From positions 31,234-95,233 of the forward strand of contig JAGABI010000067.1 in assembly GCA_017614715.1 (NCBI GenBank): a stretch of 64,000 nucleotides of DNA, read 5' to 3'. Source of the stretch: Bacteroidales bacterium. Its GTDB lineage: Bacteria > Bacteroidota > Bacteroidia > Bacteroidales > UBA932. Below the pieces are notes generated by a model, which saw only the letters and a program-made list of their open reading frames with translations, did no database searches and had not been told where the DNA came from. Below are positions 26,397-34,844 of this stretch, piece after piece. Every line of letters starts with the position of its first letter. Position 1 is the stretch's first letter. Made by a program: the position numbers and the translations under genes.

Positions 26397-27062
26397 ATGG
26401 CAAAACTCTTCACATCTTCTATCGGCAAAAAGCTCATTATGAGCGTCACCGGTCTGTTTATGATTCTCTTCCTGACCATGCACATGGTGCTTAACTTCAC
26501 CAGCGTGTTCAGCGCAGAGACTTTCAAGGCTGTGTGCGATTTTATGGCGCTTCCGATTGTGACCATCATGGTCCCCGTCCTTGCCGCAGGCTTTATCTTC
26601 CACATTATCTACGCCTTCGTACTTGAAATCGGGAACATGAAGGCACGCGGCGGTGTCAAGAGATATGAAGTTTCCAATAAGGCGGCTACCGATTCATGGG
26701 CTGCCCGCAATATGATCTGGCTGGGCATCATCGTGCTTTGCGGCCTCTGCCTCCATCTCACCCACTTCTGGGCAGACATGCAGCTGGCCGACCTCACCGG
26801 CGGTAAGGCTGCCGACCCCAACATGCTGCTGGGTCAGACATTCGGCTCCTGGTGCATCACCATCATCTATCTGATATGGTTCTTTGCCCTCTGGATGCAC
26901 CTCACCCACGGTTTCTGGAGCGCTTTCCAGACCATCGGCTGGAGCAACAACGCATGGTACAAGCGTACCAAAGTCATCGGCATTATCTATGCTACCCTGC
27001 TTATGGGCGGTTTTGCAGTCACTGCAATTGTTGCCTGCCTGAAAGCAAACGGCCTATTATAA
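26397..27062 (+). CDS. Succinate dehydrogenase/fumarate reductase cytochrome b subunit
   Basis: The 221-aa membrane protein has five hydrophobic segments and matches the single-subunit diheme type (SdhC/FrdC, B type) of Bacteroidota. Candidate heme ligands are His in FLTMHMVLNF, FHIIYAF, LHLTHFWAD and MHLTHGFWSAFQ. It anchors the flavoprotein and iron-sulfur subunits and exchanges electrons with menaquinone. In this phylum sdhA and sdhB normally follow directly; here a repeat and the convergent hemW follow instead, so this gene stands alone. Confidence 0.9.
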   Translation: MAKLFTSSIGKKLIMSVTGLFMILFLTMHMVLNFTSVFSAETFKAVCDFMALPIVTIMVPVLAAGFIFHIIYAFVLEIGNMKARGGVKRYEVSNKAATDSWAARNMIWLGIIVLCGLCLHLTHFWADMQLADLTGGKAADPNMLLGQTFGSWCITIIYLIWFFALWMHLTHGFWSAFQTIGWSNNAWYKRTKVIGIIYATLLMGGFAVTAIVACLKANGLL

Positions 27063-27124
27063 CGGGCGCTGCCCGCACCCGCCGCTCCGCTCTGGCTATT
27101 CTGTAGGCCTACCCGCGCGAGCTA

Positions 27125-27150
27125 CGCTATCGGCTGATGCCGATTGTTAA
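27125..27150 (-). repeat. REP-like hairpin unit at the sdhC/hemW junction
   Basis: On the minus strand the unit reads TTAACAATCGGCATCAGCCGATAGCG: stem ATCGGC/GCCGAT, loop ATCA (27129-27144). It matches the tandem units at 58957-59027. The TTA at its edge (27147-27149) is the hemW stop codon, so the repeat abuts the gene end. It occupies the gap between two convergent genes. Confidence 0.65.
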
Positions 27151-28235
27151 CACAGGTACTTCTCTATTATAGAGTCACAGATAAAAAATTTATCGCGGGG
27201 GATGCGCAAGCAATCCCCCGCTTTTTCTAATACCCCCTGGTCACTGATCAGGGATTTCTCCACGCCGCGGGCGGTACGGAGGCCAAGCATTATCTGTTCG
27301 TTGTAGATATCGCGCTCTGAGAGAGTTTCTCCGCCGCCGGGAGGAAGAATGCCCGATTGAAGCGCGGTGCAATATTCTTCCACAGAAGGATTGTTCCAAC
27401 GCCGGCTTGCGTTGCCGTCAAAAGAATGTGCGGCAGGGCCCAGCCCAAGATATGCGGTGCGGTCCCAGTATGCACTGTTATGGCGCGAATGGCGGCCCGG
27501 GCGACAGAAGCTTGACACTTCATATTGCTCGTAACCCGCCCCCTGCAACTCTTCCTGCAGCATGGCGTATTGGCGCGCACATGTTTCATCGTCTGGCTCT
27601 ACATACTTCCCCTGAGCCGCCAGTTCCGCCAGTGTGCTCTCCGAATCTAAGCTCATCTGGTAGGCGGAGATGTGTTCCGGAGCAAGCCCTGTGGCCCGCT
27701 TCAGGGTATCGAGCCACTGCCCTTCTTCCAGGCCGGCGAAGCCGAATATCAGGTCGATGGAGATGTTGTCAAAGTCCGCCTCGCGCAACTTTTTGAACGC
27801 GGATATGGCGGTGGCGGCGTTATGGCGACGGTTCATCCATCTAAGATGCCGGTCGCAAAACGACTGCACCCCCATACTGATCCTGTTCACGCCTATCTCC
27901 TTCAAGGCGGGCAGCAGACCGCTGCATGTTACCACATCCTCCGGATTGACCTCAACGGTGAACTCTTCCACTGCGTCAAGGTCAAAACCGGCCGCAAGCA
28001 TGTCATGGATGGTCCGGAACTCGTCCGGGGAGAGCAGCGACGGGGTCCCGCCGCCAAAGTAGATGGTCTTTGCCCCCCCATGACCCGCGAGGTATCCGCG
28101 CCGGAGGGCTATTTCACGGCCAAGAGCCTCGATATAACGGGTATGCGACCCCTGCCGGGGGCACACCTCGGAATAGAATCCGCAATAAGTGCAGAAAGAG
28201 GCACAAAACGGGATATGGAGATATATCCCGGCCAA
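27147..28235 (-). CDS. hemW: Radical SAM heme chaperone/coproporphyrinogen-III-oxidase-like HemW
   Basis: The 362-aa product carries the radical SAM cluster motif C11-SAF-type CASFCTYCGF (C11, C15, C18) and the SAM-binding FGGGTPSLL. HemW proteins insert heme and lack the coproporphyrinogen-oxidising activity of HemN; the short spacing and the extra aromatic after the third Cys fit HemW. Other blocks are RISMGVQSF, IDLIFG and YEVSSFCRPGRHSRHN. It lies 3 bp after the coiled-coil gene and ends inside a REP-like unit. Confidence 0.92.
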   Translation of the reverse strand: MAGIYLHIPFCASFCTYCGFYSEVCPRQGSHTRYIEALGREIALRRGYLAGHGGAKTIYFGGGTPSLLSPDEFRTIHDMLAAGFDLDAVEEFTVEVNPEDVVTCSGLLPALKEIGVNRISMGVQSFCDRHLRWMNRRHNAATAISAFKKLREADFDNISIDLIFGFAGLEEGQWLDTLKRATGLAPEHISAYQMSLDSESTLAELAAQGKYVEPDDETCARQYAMLQEELQGAGYEQYEVSSFCRPGRHSRHNSAYWDRTAYLGLGPAAHSFDGNASRRWNNPSVEEYCTALQSGILPPGGGETLSERDIYNEQIMLGLRTARGVEKSLISDQGVLEKAGDCLRIPRDKFFICDSIIEKYLC

Positions 28236-28237
28236 AA

Positions 28238-29104
28238 CTATCTCAGGATAAGGTCTGCGCTGCCCAACTTGCCGTCGGCACTGTAAACGTCAACAGAATA
28301 TGTACCCTTGGTAAAGTTGCCGTCGCCGGAGAAGTAGATGCTCATCTCAACCTCGCTCCCCTGGTAGTCGACCTCGCGGGATGCACTGCAAACCATCTGC
28401 TCGCCGCCGGCGGTGAACATCTTCTGGTCTCCGGAGGTCATCAGGATGCCGTCGGGACCCTTGACGCGAATATAGACGCGCCTGTACCCCGTCTTGGCGA
28501 GGGCATTTTCTATCAAGCAGAGGTCGGTGCGAAGCTTGACCACACGGCTGCTGCGGTCGGTTGCGCTGCCGCTGCCGTTGATGCCGACCAGCGCTATGCC
28601 GCGGGCCTTGAGCACACTTCCCTTGGAAACCTGTTTCTCCAGGTTGTCGGTGGTATTGCGCAGTTCATCATATTTCTTGCGGCTGGCGTCGGCCTCCTTC
28701 TTGGCGTTGGTAGCCTCCTCGCGCAAGGTGCTGTTCAGGTTATTGAGAGAGTCTATCTGAACTATGTAGTGCTTCATTATGGAGCGCATCGTACCCAGCT
28801 CATTCTCATACTTCTTGATCTGGGCGCGGTTGGTGGCCTCGGTCTTCTTCAGGCGCTCAATCATCTGGTCTACCTTCTCGCGCTCCACCGCCAGCGAGTC
28901 GGAGAGCATGGTGCTGTTGGTCTGCAATGAGTCATAGTCACTGCGGAGGGCTATCATCTGCTCTGTAAGGTCGGCCTTCTCTACCTTGAGCTGGGTCACG
29001 ATCTTGTTGTTGTTGATCCAGATAATCACCAGGGCTATCAACAGCATCGCCGCCACCATACCCAGGGCGATTATTATTTTTCTTAATTTCTCGGCCGTTT
29101 CCAT
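28238..29104 (-). CDS. Membrane-anchored coiled-coil protein of unknown function
   Basis: From the ATG at 29104 (METAEKLRK) the protein has 288 aa. A single membrane segment (about 9-30) is followed by a coiled coil (about 35-165, with regular Leu/Lys/Glu spacing) and a compact C-terminal domain (about 170-288) rich in beta strands, with GVYIRVKGPDG-like RVYIRVKGPDGILM. Similar proteins occur across Bacteroidales with no assigned role. The longer ORF form starting at 29323 crosses the divergent promoter and is rejected. It lies 3 bp before hemW in the same operon. Confidence 0.75.
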   Translation of the reverse strand: METAEKLRKIIIALGMVAAMLLIALVIIWINNNKIVTQLKVEKADLTEQMIALRSDYDSLQTNSTMLSDSLAVEREKVDQMIERLKKTEATNRAQIKKYENELGTMRSIMKHYIVQIDSLNNLNSTLREEATNAKKEADASRKKYDELRNTTDNLEKQVSKGSVLKARGIALVGINGSGSATDRSSRVVKLRTDLCLIENALAKTGYRRVYIRVKGPDGILMTSGDQKMFTAGGEQMVCSASREVDYQGSEVEMSIYFSGDGNFTKGTYSVDVYSADGKLGSADLILR

Positions 29105-29130
29105 ATGCTCAAGTATTATGTTATTTGATA

Positions 29131-29138
29131 CAAAAATA
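29131..29138 (-). promoter_or_regulatory. -7 promoter element of the coiled-coil gene
   Basis: Minus-strand TATTTTTG fits TAnnTTTG, 27 nt before the ATG at 29104, back to back with the element at 29141-29148. Confidence 0.5.
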
Positions 29139-29140
29139 GT

Positions 29141-29148
29141 TAAATTTG
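29141..29148 (+). promoter_or_regulatory. -7 promoter element of the 29172 gene
   Basis: TAAATTTG fits TAnnTTTG and ends 23 nt before the ATG at 29172. Confidence 0.55.
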
Positions 29149-29171
29149 CAATAATCAAACCATTTAGTCTT

Positions 29172-29657
29172 ATGAAATACCTTATTCGTTCGCTGAAATA
29201 CCTGTTGTACTTTGTTATAATTTTTTTCCTGTGCCTGGTGATTGTGAGTGTTTTCTCACACCAGAGCCTCGCCAACATTCCGGCGCTTTTCAAAGAGGGC
29301 TCCATGCTCCCCATCTGCCTCATATTCCTTGGGGTTGCTGCGCTTTACCCCGCCGTGGGCTACCGCAAGGGGCGCCTGAACCTGGACGGCGAATGGAAAG
29401 AATATCGCAGCGCCGTGGTGGAGACAATGGAGGGAGCCGGCTACCAGCTGATTAGCGAAGACGACAACAAGATGGTCTGGCGCAGCACCCGGCCGCTGAT
29501 CCGCCTCACCCGTATGTGGGAAGACACCATCACCTTCGAACGGCAGGAGAGCGACCCTTATCTGGTGCTGGTGGACGGCCCCAGCCGCGATACCTTCCGC
29601 ATTGTGGGGGCCGTGTATTACAACTATAGAATGTCCCACCCCCAAAGCGAAGAATAG
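29172..29657 (+). CDS. Small inner-membrane hypothetical protein
   Basis: The 161-aa product (ATG at 29172, MKYLIRSLKY) has two membrane segments (about 8-28 and 44-62) and a soluble C-terminal domain (about 70-160) containing RKGRLNLDGEWKEYRSAVVETMEGAGY. I do not recognise a named family, though proteins of this kind recur in Bacteroidales. The stop codon touches the next ATG (TAGATG), so it is coupled to the DUF2007 gene. Confidence 0.7.
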   Translation: MKYLIRSLKYLLYFVIIFFLCLVIVSVFSHQSLANIPALFKEGSMLPICLIFLGVAALYPAVGYRKGRLNLDGEWKEYRSAVVETMEGAGYQLISEDDNKMVWRSTRPLIRLTRMWEDTITFERQESDPYLVLVDGPSRDTFRIVGAVYYNYRMSHPQSEE

Positions 29658-29876
29658 ATGAAAACCGTCAAGTATTACGCCAATGACGTAGAGGCCCAGA
29701 TGGACCGCTCCCTGCTGGAGGCGGAGGGCATCACAAGCAACGTTCTCAACGAGAATATGAATTACGCGGGTTATTTTGCCGGCAGCAATTTTGATATCCA
29801 GCTGGTGGTTGCGGACGAGGACTACGACCTGGCCATCAAGATTCTGGCCGCTCCCCCGGAGCCTATCGAAGAATAG
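29658..29876 (+). CDS. DUF2007 family protein
   Basis: The 72-aa protein fits DUF2007, small ACT-like proteins described only as putative signal transducers: it begins with KTVKYYANDVEAQMDRSLLEAEGI and has the block DIQLVVADEDYDLAIKIL before an acidic tail. No membrane segment. It is translated directly after the membrane protein at 29172, and it meets the convergent DUF3109 gene after only 15 bp, with no visible terminator. Confidence 0.75.
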   Translation: MKTVKYYANDVEAQMDRSLLEAEGITSNVLNENMNYAGYFAGSNFDIQLVVADEDYDLAIKILAAPPEPIEE

Positions 29877-29891
29877 TTTACATGCCCGTCG

Positions 29892-30524
29892 CTAAGGCTG
29901 CAACTCCTCAATAAGAGAAGCCGCTACGGAGAGCTGGGCGTAAAAGTCTGCACCAAAGGCGGCGATGATGGGCTCTTTCAGGAACTTATATACTTTGATC
30001 CCTTCGCGGCGTCCCTTCTTAAATGCACACTTGCAGAGATTCCAGCGGTGAAGGTTCAGCGCCTTGCTCCCGTCGGAGAAGGTTACAACCCGTATCGGAT
30101 AGAGGCGGCAGGAGATTGGTTTGACGAAATCGCACTTGCCATTGATATGTGCCCTCTCCACTGCACACAGGCAATTCCCCCCCTCAAAAAAAGTGAACGC
30201 GCAAGGTTTGTCCGGATTCTCACAAAGGGTCTTGTTGCCGGCTGCGGCACGCTCGGCGGGCGTCATCTCCATCAGCGGCGTCACCATATCGCCGTCGCCA
30301 TCAATCTCAAAAAGACCTTTTGCAGCAACGCACTTTCGTCCGCAGTCTGTCATTATCGGGCTGAATGCAGGCCAGGCCCTCTCCAAAGCCCCCTCTTCAC
30401 CTTTTTCCAGCGGCGCTCCGCTCTCCCCAATCACGCAGCACGCCCCCATGCACACGGCATAATCGCACGCAAAGTACTCTGTGAGAATCTCGTCGGAGAT
30501 CAGGATGTCGTCTATAGAGATCAT
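29892..30524 (-). CDS. DUF3109 family cysteine-rich protein
   Basis: The 210-aa protein belongs to DUF3109, related to the YkgJ-type zinc/iron-cluster proteins. Conserved cysteines appear in YAVCMGACCVIG, TDCGRKCV, NPDKPCAF, GNCLCAVE, CDFVKPISCRLYPI and NLCKCAF. The pattern suggests a bound Fe-S or zinc site; the reaction is not known. It is the last gene of the operon that starts with the TPR protein, 8 bp after the kinase-like gene. Confidence 0.83.
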   Translation of the reverse strand: MISIDDILISDEILTEYFACDYAVCMGACCVIGESGAPLEKGEEGALERAWPAFSPIMTDCGRKCVAAKGLFEIDGDGDMVTPLMEMTPAERAAAGNKTLCENPDKPCAFTFFEGGNCLCAVERAHINGKCDFVKPISCRLYPIRVVTFSDGSKALNLHRWNLCKCAFKKGRREGIKVYKFLKEPIIAAFGADFYAQLSVAASLIEELQP

Positions 30525-30532
30525 CTATTCTC

Positions 30533-31186
30533 TCAGCGGCTGATATACGACATGATAATGTCGGCAAGGGCATCTTCGCTGTGGTCGTCGGCATTCAGTA
30601 CAACATCGTAGTTGCGCAGGTCATAGCGGCTCACCCCGGCATAGCGCTTCACATAATTCTCCCGTGCGCTGTCAAGCTTGTTGATTATCTCAGCTGCCTC
30701 TGCTTCAGAGATGCCCTGCCTGGACATGACCCGCTGGATGCGATGCTGCATTGATGCGGCGATGAATACATTCAACTTGTTGGGATGATTCTTGAAAACA
30801 TAGAAGCCAGAACGCCCGGCCACAACACAGGAGCCGATTGCCGCAAAACTTCTAAGAATCTCCACCTCAGCTTTGAAAAGATCGTCGGTGGTGACAGCGG
30901 AACCTATCTCCTTGCTGTATCTTGAATTGAAGCCCAATGCATCCATGGTGGGCATCGGGGATACTTTAGATACAATATCGGCAAGCCAGCCCTTCTTTTC
31001 TCCTTTAAGACGCTCAATCTCATCTGCGCTGAGATTGAACTTTTTCTCAAGCGCTTCCAGCAGGAATTTATCGCAATAGCGGGCGCCCAGTCTTTCTGCC
31101 AGTATGGCGCCGACAGTATGGCCGCCGGAGCCAACCTCACGGCTGATGGTAATGACAAAAGGGTTATTTGTATTCATAATGCTCAA
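30533..31186 (-). CDS. Cytidylate kinase-like family protein
   Basis: The 217-aa product matches the cytidylate-kinase-like family (AAA_26 group), not the classical Cmk. The P-loop is TISREVGSGGHTVG, followed by LAERLGARYCDKFLLE. The LID/Arg region is HRIQRVMSRQGISEAEA. An in-frame ATG three codons later (31177) is an equally good start. Substrate is uncertain: these proteins bind NTPs but CMP kinase activity is rarely shown. It is flanked by trmB (4 bp) and DUF3109. Confidence 0.8.
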   Translation of the reverse strand: MSIMNTNNPFVITISREVGSGGHTVGAILAERLGARYCDKFLLEALEKKFNLSADEIERLKGEKKGWLADIVSKVSPMPTMDALGFNSRYSKEIGSAVTTDDLFKAEVEILRSFAAIGSCVVAGRSGFYVFKNHPNKLNVFIAASMQHRIQRVMSRQGISEAEAAEIINKLDSARENYVKRYAGVSRYDLRNYDVVLNADDHSEDALADIIMSYISR

Positions 31187-31190
31187 TATT

Positions 31191-31859
31191 TTACTGGAGA
31201 CGGAAAGCCATATAGGTTATAGGCAACCCCTCTGCAAGGAATTTCTGCTCGTAATAAGTCTTTACATTGAGGATGTCATCCTCGGTGACGCGGCCGGAAC
31301 CGTAAATATCGTTGTTGGCCTCAAGAATTTCCAGCTTCTGTTCGCGGGCCACCTCAAGGGTATACTCGTGCAACAGCTGGCTGTCGGTCTTGAGATTGAC
31401 TATGCCGCCAGGCTTCAGGAACGCACGGTAGCGATCCAGGAACACCGGCGAGGTGAGCCGGCGGTTGGCGCTCTTGGGTTGCGGGTCGGCAAAGGTTATC
31501 CAGATTTCCGAGACCTCGCCCGGGGCGAATATCGATTTGATAAAGTCGATGCGGGTGCGCAGGAAAGCGACGTTGGGCATCTGGTTAAGGGTGGCGAACT
31601 TGGCCCCTTTCCAGAGCCGCGCTCCCTTGATGTCCACCCCGATATAGTTTACATCCGGATTGCGTTGGGCCAGCGCAATGGTATATTCCCCCTTACCGCA
31701 GCCCAGCTCCAGCACTATCGGATTGCTGTTGTGAAACACATCACGCCCCCAGTTACCCTTGAGCGGATGGCTGCCGGAGAGCATCTGCTCCGTTGTGGGC
31801 TGGATCAGGCAGGAGAATGTCTCGTTCTCTGCAAACTTGAAGAGTTTATTCTTGCTCAT
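31191..31859 (-). CDS. trmB: tRNA (guanine-N7)-methyltransferase
   Basis: TrmB makes m7G46 in the variable loop of tRNAs using SAM. The 222-aa protein shows the SAM site VLELGCGKGEYTIALA, motif II NYIGVDIKGARLWKGAK, the catalytic ITFADPQPKSANRRLTSP and the late LKTDSQLLHEYT. Length and motifs match the single-subunit bacterial form. The gene begins inside the 3' end of gldH (14-bp overlap). Confidence 0.94.
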   Translation of the reverse strand: MSKNKLFKFAENETFSCLIQPTTEQMLSGSHPLKGNWGRDVFHNSNPIVLELGCGKGEYTIALAQRNPDVNYIGVDIKGARLWKGAKFATLNQMPNVAFLRTRIDFIKSIFAPGEVSEIWITFADPQPKSANRRLTSPVFLDRYRAFLKPGGIVNLKTDSQLLHEYTLEVAREQKLEILEANNDIYGSGRVTEDDILNVKTYYEQKFLAEGLPITYMAFRLQ

Positions 31860-32352
31860 CGCACACCCCCTTATATGAAAAACCTAACGCCATGATGCGT
31901 TTCTGGTCAACCTGGTCCTTTGCAGTGACAAGCACCCTCCAGCGCCCGGGAACAGTGTCGCAGGTGATGTTCTTCCGCCATCCCCACTGATTGTCCAGAG
32001 CTCCGCCGCGCCGCTTGAACTGGACCTGAGCCCCGCTGCCGAGCGCATTTTTCTGGCGGACATTGCTCACCACCGGGAAAGCCACCGTCTCTTTATATGA
32101 CTCGTGGTTGGGAGAGATTACCTCAAAGGTAAGGTCCACCGTCTCCTTGAAGAGCTGGGTGGCATCCAGCCTGCAAACCAGTGTAGTAGAATAGGTTATA
32201 CCCTCCTCCATGGGCAAATCAAAGCTGATGCCCATGCTCAGGTCTTCTGGCAGCGTGTCCTGCACCAGCGAAAACTGCTCGTGCGGGTCGTCGCAGGCAG
32301 CGACCACCAGGGCACATACCACCGCAAACAAAAACTTAAGACTTGCTTTCAT
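31846..32352 (-). CDS. gldH: GldH-type lipoprotein
   Basis: From the ATG at 32352 (MKASLKFLF) the product has 168 aa with a lipobox at VVAAC. The rest is beta-rich and matches GldH, first defined in gliding Bacteroidota but present in many non-gliding Bacteroidales, where its role is unclear. The ORF is open for 270 bp upstream only because it overlaps the low-complexity tail of the PSP1 gene in another frame; that longer start is rejected. It overlaps the PSP1 gene by 17 bp and trmB by 14 bp. Confidence 0.83.
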   Translation of the reverse strand: MKASLKFLFAVVCALVVAACDDPHEQFSLVQDTLPEDLSMGISFDLPMEEGITYSTTLVCRLDATQLFKETVDLTFEVISPNHESYKETVAFPVVSNVRQKNALGSGAQVQFKRRGGALDNQWGWRKNITCDTVPGRWRVLVTAKDQVDQKRIMALGFSYKGVCDEQE

Positions 32353-33703
32353 TCTTGTCGTTCCTGTTCCTGCGGCGGTTGTTATTGTTGTGGTTATGCC
32401 CGCCACCCTTATTGCCTTTAGCGCCACCATTGTCGCCATTGTTGGCAGTGCTATCGCTACCTTGCTTGCTCCCTTTGCCGCCGCTGTTGCCGGCATTTTC
32501 TCCTCCCTTGCTCCCTTTGCCGCCGCCTTCGCCAGCGTTGTTGTCGTTACCGCCACGTCCGCCGTGACCCTTGCCGCGCTCTTTGCCGCGATCCTTGCTG
32601 CGACGCTTGCCGTTAGAGTCAAAGCGGGCTATGTTGTCGCCTTCTCCGCCAGTAACAAAGTCGGGCGTGTCGTCGCTACCGCGTGACTTCTCAATCACCG
32701 GATCTCCCTTGGCCCCGCGACGGTTCAAGGCCTTTATCTGCACCACCTGCTCCGCGCTCAGCGGGAACATGTTGGCCATATTGTTCTTATCGAAAGAGAA
32801 CCACATAGTGCCCATAAGCACGTCTGTCTTAACCAGATATGCGAGTCCGTCCTTGAAATCGAGCGGTTCGCGGGCATCGGGCAGCGCCTTGCGGGCATCA
32901 ATGTATGTGGATGCCTCGTAATTGATGCAGCATTTGAGCTTGCTGCACTGCCCCGCCAGCTTCTGCGGATTGAGCGCCAGATCCTGGCAGCGCGCCGCCT
33001 GGGTCGTTATCGACTTGAAATCGGCCATAAACTTGGAGCAGCAAAGGGGCCTGCCGCACACTCCAAGGCCGCCGATGAGACCCGCCTCCTGGCGCGCCCC
33101 AATCTGCTTCATCTCTATGCGGATGTGGAACTCCTCTGCAAAATCCTTGATAAGCTGGCGGAAGTCCACACGCTCGTCGGCGATATAGTAGAAGATGGCC
33201 TTTGTGCCGTCTCCCTGGAACTCCACGTCCCCGATCTTCATCTCCAGGCCGAGCCTGGCAGCCAGCTGGCGGGCGCGGATCATGGTGGCGTGCTCGCGGG
33301 CAATTGCCTCCTGCCAGCGCTCTATGTCCAGGGCTTTTGCCTTGCGGTATATCTTCTTGAACTGGTAGGTTTCCGGATTGATCCGCCTGCGGGCACACTG
33401 GCGCAGCACCACAGCCCCGCAGAGGGTCACAATGCCCAGGTCATGGCCGTTGGTCGCCTCGCAAATCACAAGGTCGCCCGTTTTAAGGTTCTGCCCCGAC
33501 TCGTTGCGGAAAATAATCTTGCGGGTATTCTTGAAGCGGACCTCATACAGATCCTTATACTTGTCATCGTCAATCCCCTCAAGCCAGTCAAAATCAGACA
33601 GTTTGCAGCAGCCGCTGTTGTAGCCCACCTGCAGGACGCCGGTGTTGTCGCGTTCTACTATACAGCCGCGGGAGCAATCGTGATTTTTATTTTCGTAGTC
33701 CAT
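32336..33703 (-). CDS. PSP1 C-terminal domain protein with low-complexity tail
   Basis: The 455-aa protein matches the PSP1/RicT-like family. Residues about 30-300 hold the PSP1 core with GIVTLCGAVVLRQ-type sequence, DFRQLIKDFAEEFHIRIEMKQIGARQEAGLIGGLGVCGRPLCC and the Cys-rich GQCSKLKCCINYE; family members can bind an Fe-S cluster and, in Bacillus, control RNase Y. Residues about 365-455 are a disordered tail of Gly, Asn, Lys and Ser, ending in a basic Arg/Asn run, suggesting RNA contact. It is 6 bp downstream of the delta' gene. Confidence 0.85.
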   Translation of the reverse strand: MDYENKNHDCSRGCIVERDNTGVLQVGYNSGCCKLSDFDWLEGIDDDKYKDLYEVRFKNTRKIIFRNESGQNLKTGDLVICEATNGHDLGIVTLCGAVVLRQCARRRINPETYQFKKIYRKAKALDIERWQEAIAREHATMIRARQLAARLGLEMKIGDVEFQGDGTKAIFYYIADERVDFRQLIKDFAEEFHIRIEMKQIGARQEAGLIGGLGVCGRPLCCSKFMADFKSITTQAARCQDLALNPQKLAGQCSKLKCCINYEASTYIDARKALPDAREPLDFKDGLAYLVKTDVLMGTMWFSFDKNNMANMFPLSAEQVVQIKALNRRGAKGDPVIEKSRGSDDTPDFVTGGEGDNIARFDSNGKRRSKDRGKERGKGHGGRGGNDNNAGEGGGKGSKGGENAGNSGGKGSKQGSDSTANNGDNGGAKGNKGGGHNHNNNNRRRNRNDKNESKS

Positions 33704-33709
33704 TGTAAA

Positions 33710-34843
33710 CTAAATGTATAGGTAAAAGCGGTTCCCCAGGTCGGCGAAAACCAGTTTTGCCGACACATTGCTCTCTATCAGGCGGATTGCAGCATCCATA
33801 GCAGCGGCAGCGCGGCCGTAGAAAGTCTCTTTGACTCTGGGAACCAGCATTGAAATATATTCTTTTTCTTCACTGTCGGCGAAGGCTATCTGCGGCAGCC
33901 CCTTTGCCGACACAAACATTTTCCGGATAAACCCCTCTGCATATACGCACCATTGGCGCTGCCGGTCCTTTCCCAGCGCTGCCAACGCATCGGCAATATC
34001 CAGAACGTCGGCGAGCGACTTTGACAGGGCGGCATCCATTAGACCCTGCAGGAGCGACATGTTTTGGGAGTCGCTGCCGGAGGACTCCATCTCTGCGATA
34101 GCCCGCCCCACACTGCCGCCGGCCAGGGTGGCGACATTCATGGCGGTTTCTGAGTCCAGGTCAAACCTGTCTTCCAACATATTCGCCATATCCCCCCTCT
34201 CCTCAGGCTGCAGACGGATAATCTGGCAGCGGGAGAGCACTGTGGGGAGCATCTTCTCCACATTCTGGGTCACCAGCAAAAACAGCGTCCCTGCCGGAGG
34301 TTCCTCAAGCAGTTTGAGCAACTTGTTGGCCGCTTCGGCGTTCATCTTATCCGCCTGCCAAATCACCATTATCTTGTAATCCGACTCGTATGGCTGAAGC
34401 GAGAGGGTGCTACTGATTTCGCGAGCCTCATTCACGCTTATCACACCAGACTTGTTCTCGATACCAAGGGCATCGTTGAGCTCCTGGGCGCCAAAATATG
34501 GGTTGGATATAAGCAACTCGTTCCAATCGCGCATGAAGAAGTTGCTAACAGGGCGTTTCTTCTCCTGGTCGGTGAGCTTTGCAGAGGAGTTCACCGGGAA
34601 GGAGAAATGGAGGTCGGGATAGGTTAGTTTCTGGTGACGCAGACAGCTGGAGCACTGGCCGCAACTGTCGCCGTCACTGCGGTTTTTACAGTTGAGATAT
34701 TGCGAGAGGGCGACGGCAAAAGCCACCGCACCCATCCCCTCCTGCTCCACAAAGAGCACGGCGTGGGAGAGGCGGTTCTCATCCACCATCTTTACCAGAC
34801 GCCTCTTGAGCGCGTCATTCCCATATATCTCACTAAAGCGCAT
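33710..34843 (-). CDS. holB: DNA polymerase III delta' subunit (clamp-loader)
   Basis: Delta' is the stator subunit of the clamp loader. The 377-aa protein has the AAA+ fold with a degenerate Walker A (EQEGMGAVAFA, no GKT), consistent with delta' rather than the ATPase tau/gamma. A four-Cys zinc module (CKNRSDGDSCGQCSSCLRHQ) follows, then the DExx-like block IMVIWQADKMNAEAANKLLKLLEEPP and the SRC motif VLSRCQII. It is 1 bp downstream of the U32 gene. Confidence 0.9.
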   Translation of the reverse strand: MRFSEIYGNDALKRRLVKMVDENRLSHAVLFVEQEGMGAVAFAVALSQYLNCKNRSDGDSCGQCSSCLRHQKLTYPDLHFSFPVNSSAKLTDQEKKRPVSNFFMRDWNELLISNPYFGAQELNDALGIENKSGVISVNEAREISSTLSLQPYESDYKIMVIWQADKMNAEAANKLLKLLEEPPAGTLFLLVTQNVEKMLPTVLSRCQIIRLQPEERGDMANMLEDRFDLDSETAMNVATLAGGSVGRAIAEMESSGSDSQNMSLLQGLMDAALSKSLADVLDIADALAALGKDRQRQWCVYAEGFIRKMFVSAKGLPQIAFADSEEKEYISMLVPRVKETFYGRAAAAMDAAIRLIESNVSAKLVFADLGNRFYLYI

Positions 34844-34844
34844 A

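Noticed and set aside
29105..29323. 73-residue extension of the coiled-coil protein
   Set aside because: It crosses the divergent promoters and part of the oppositely oriented gene at 29172.
32353..32622. 90-residue Ala/Thr-rich N-terminal extension of GldH
   Set aside because: It is the low-complexity tail of the PSP1 gene read in another frame; the lipoprotein leader begins at 32352.
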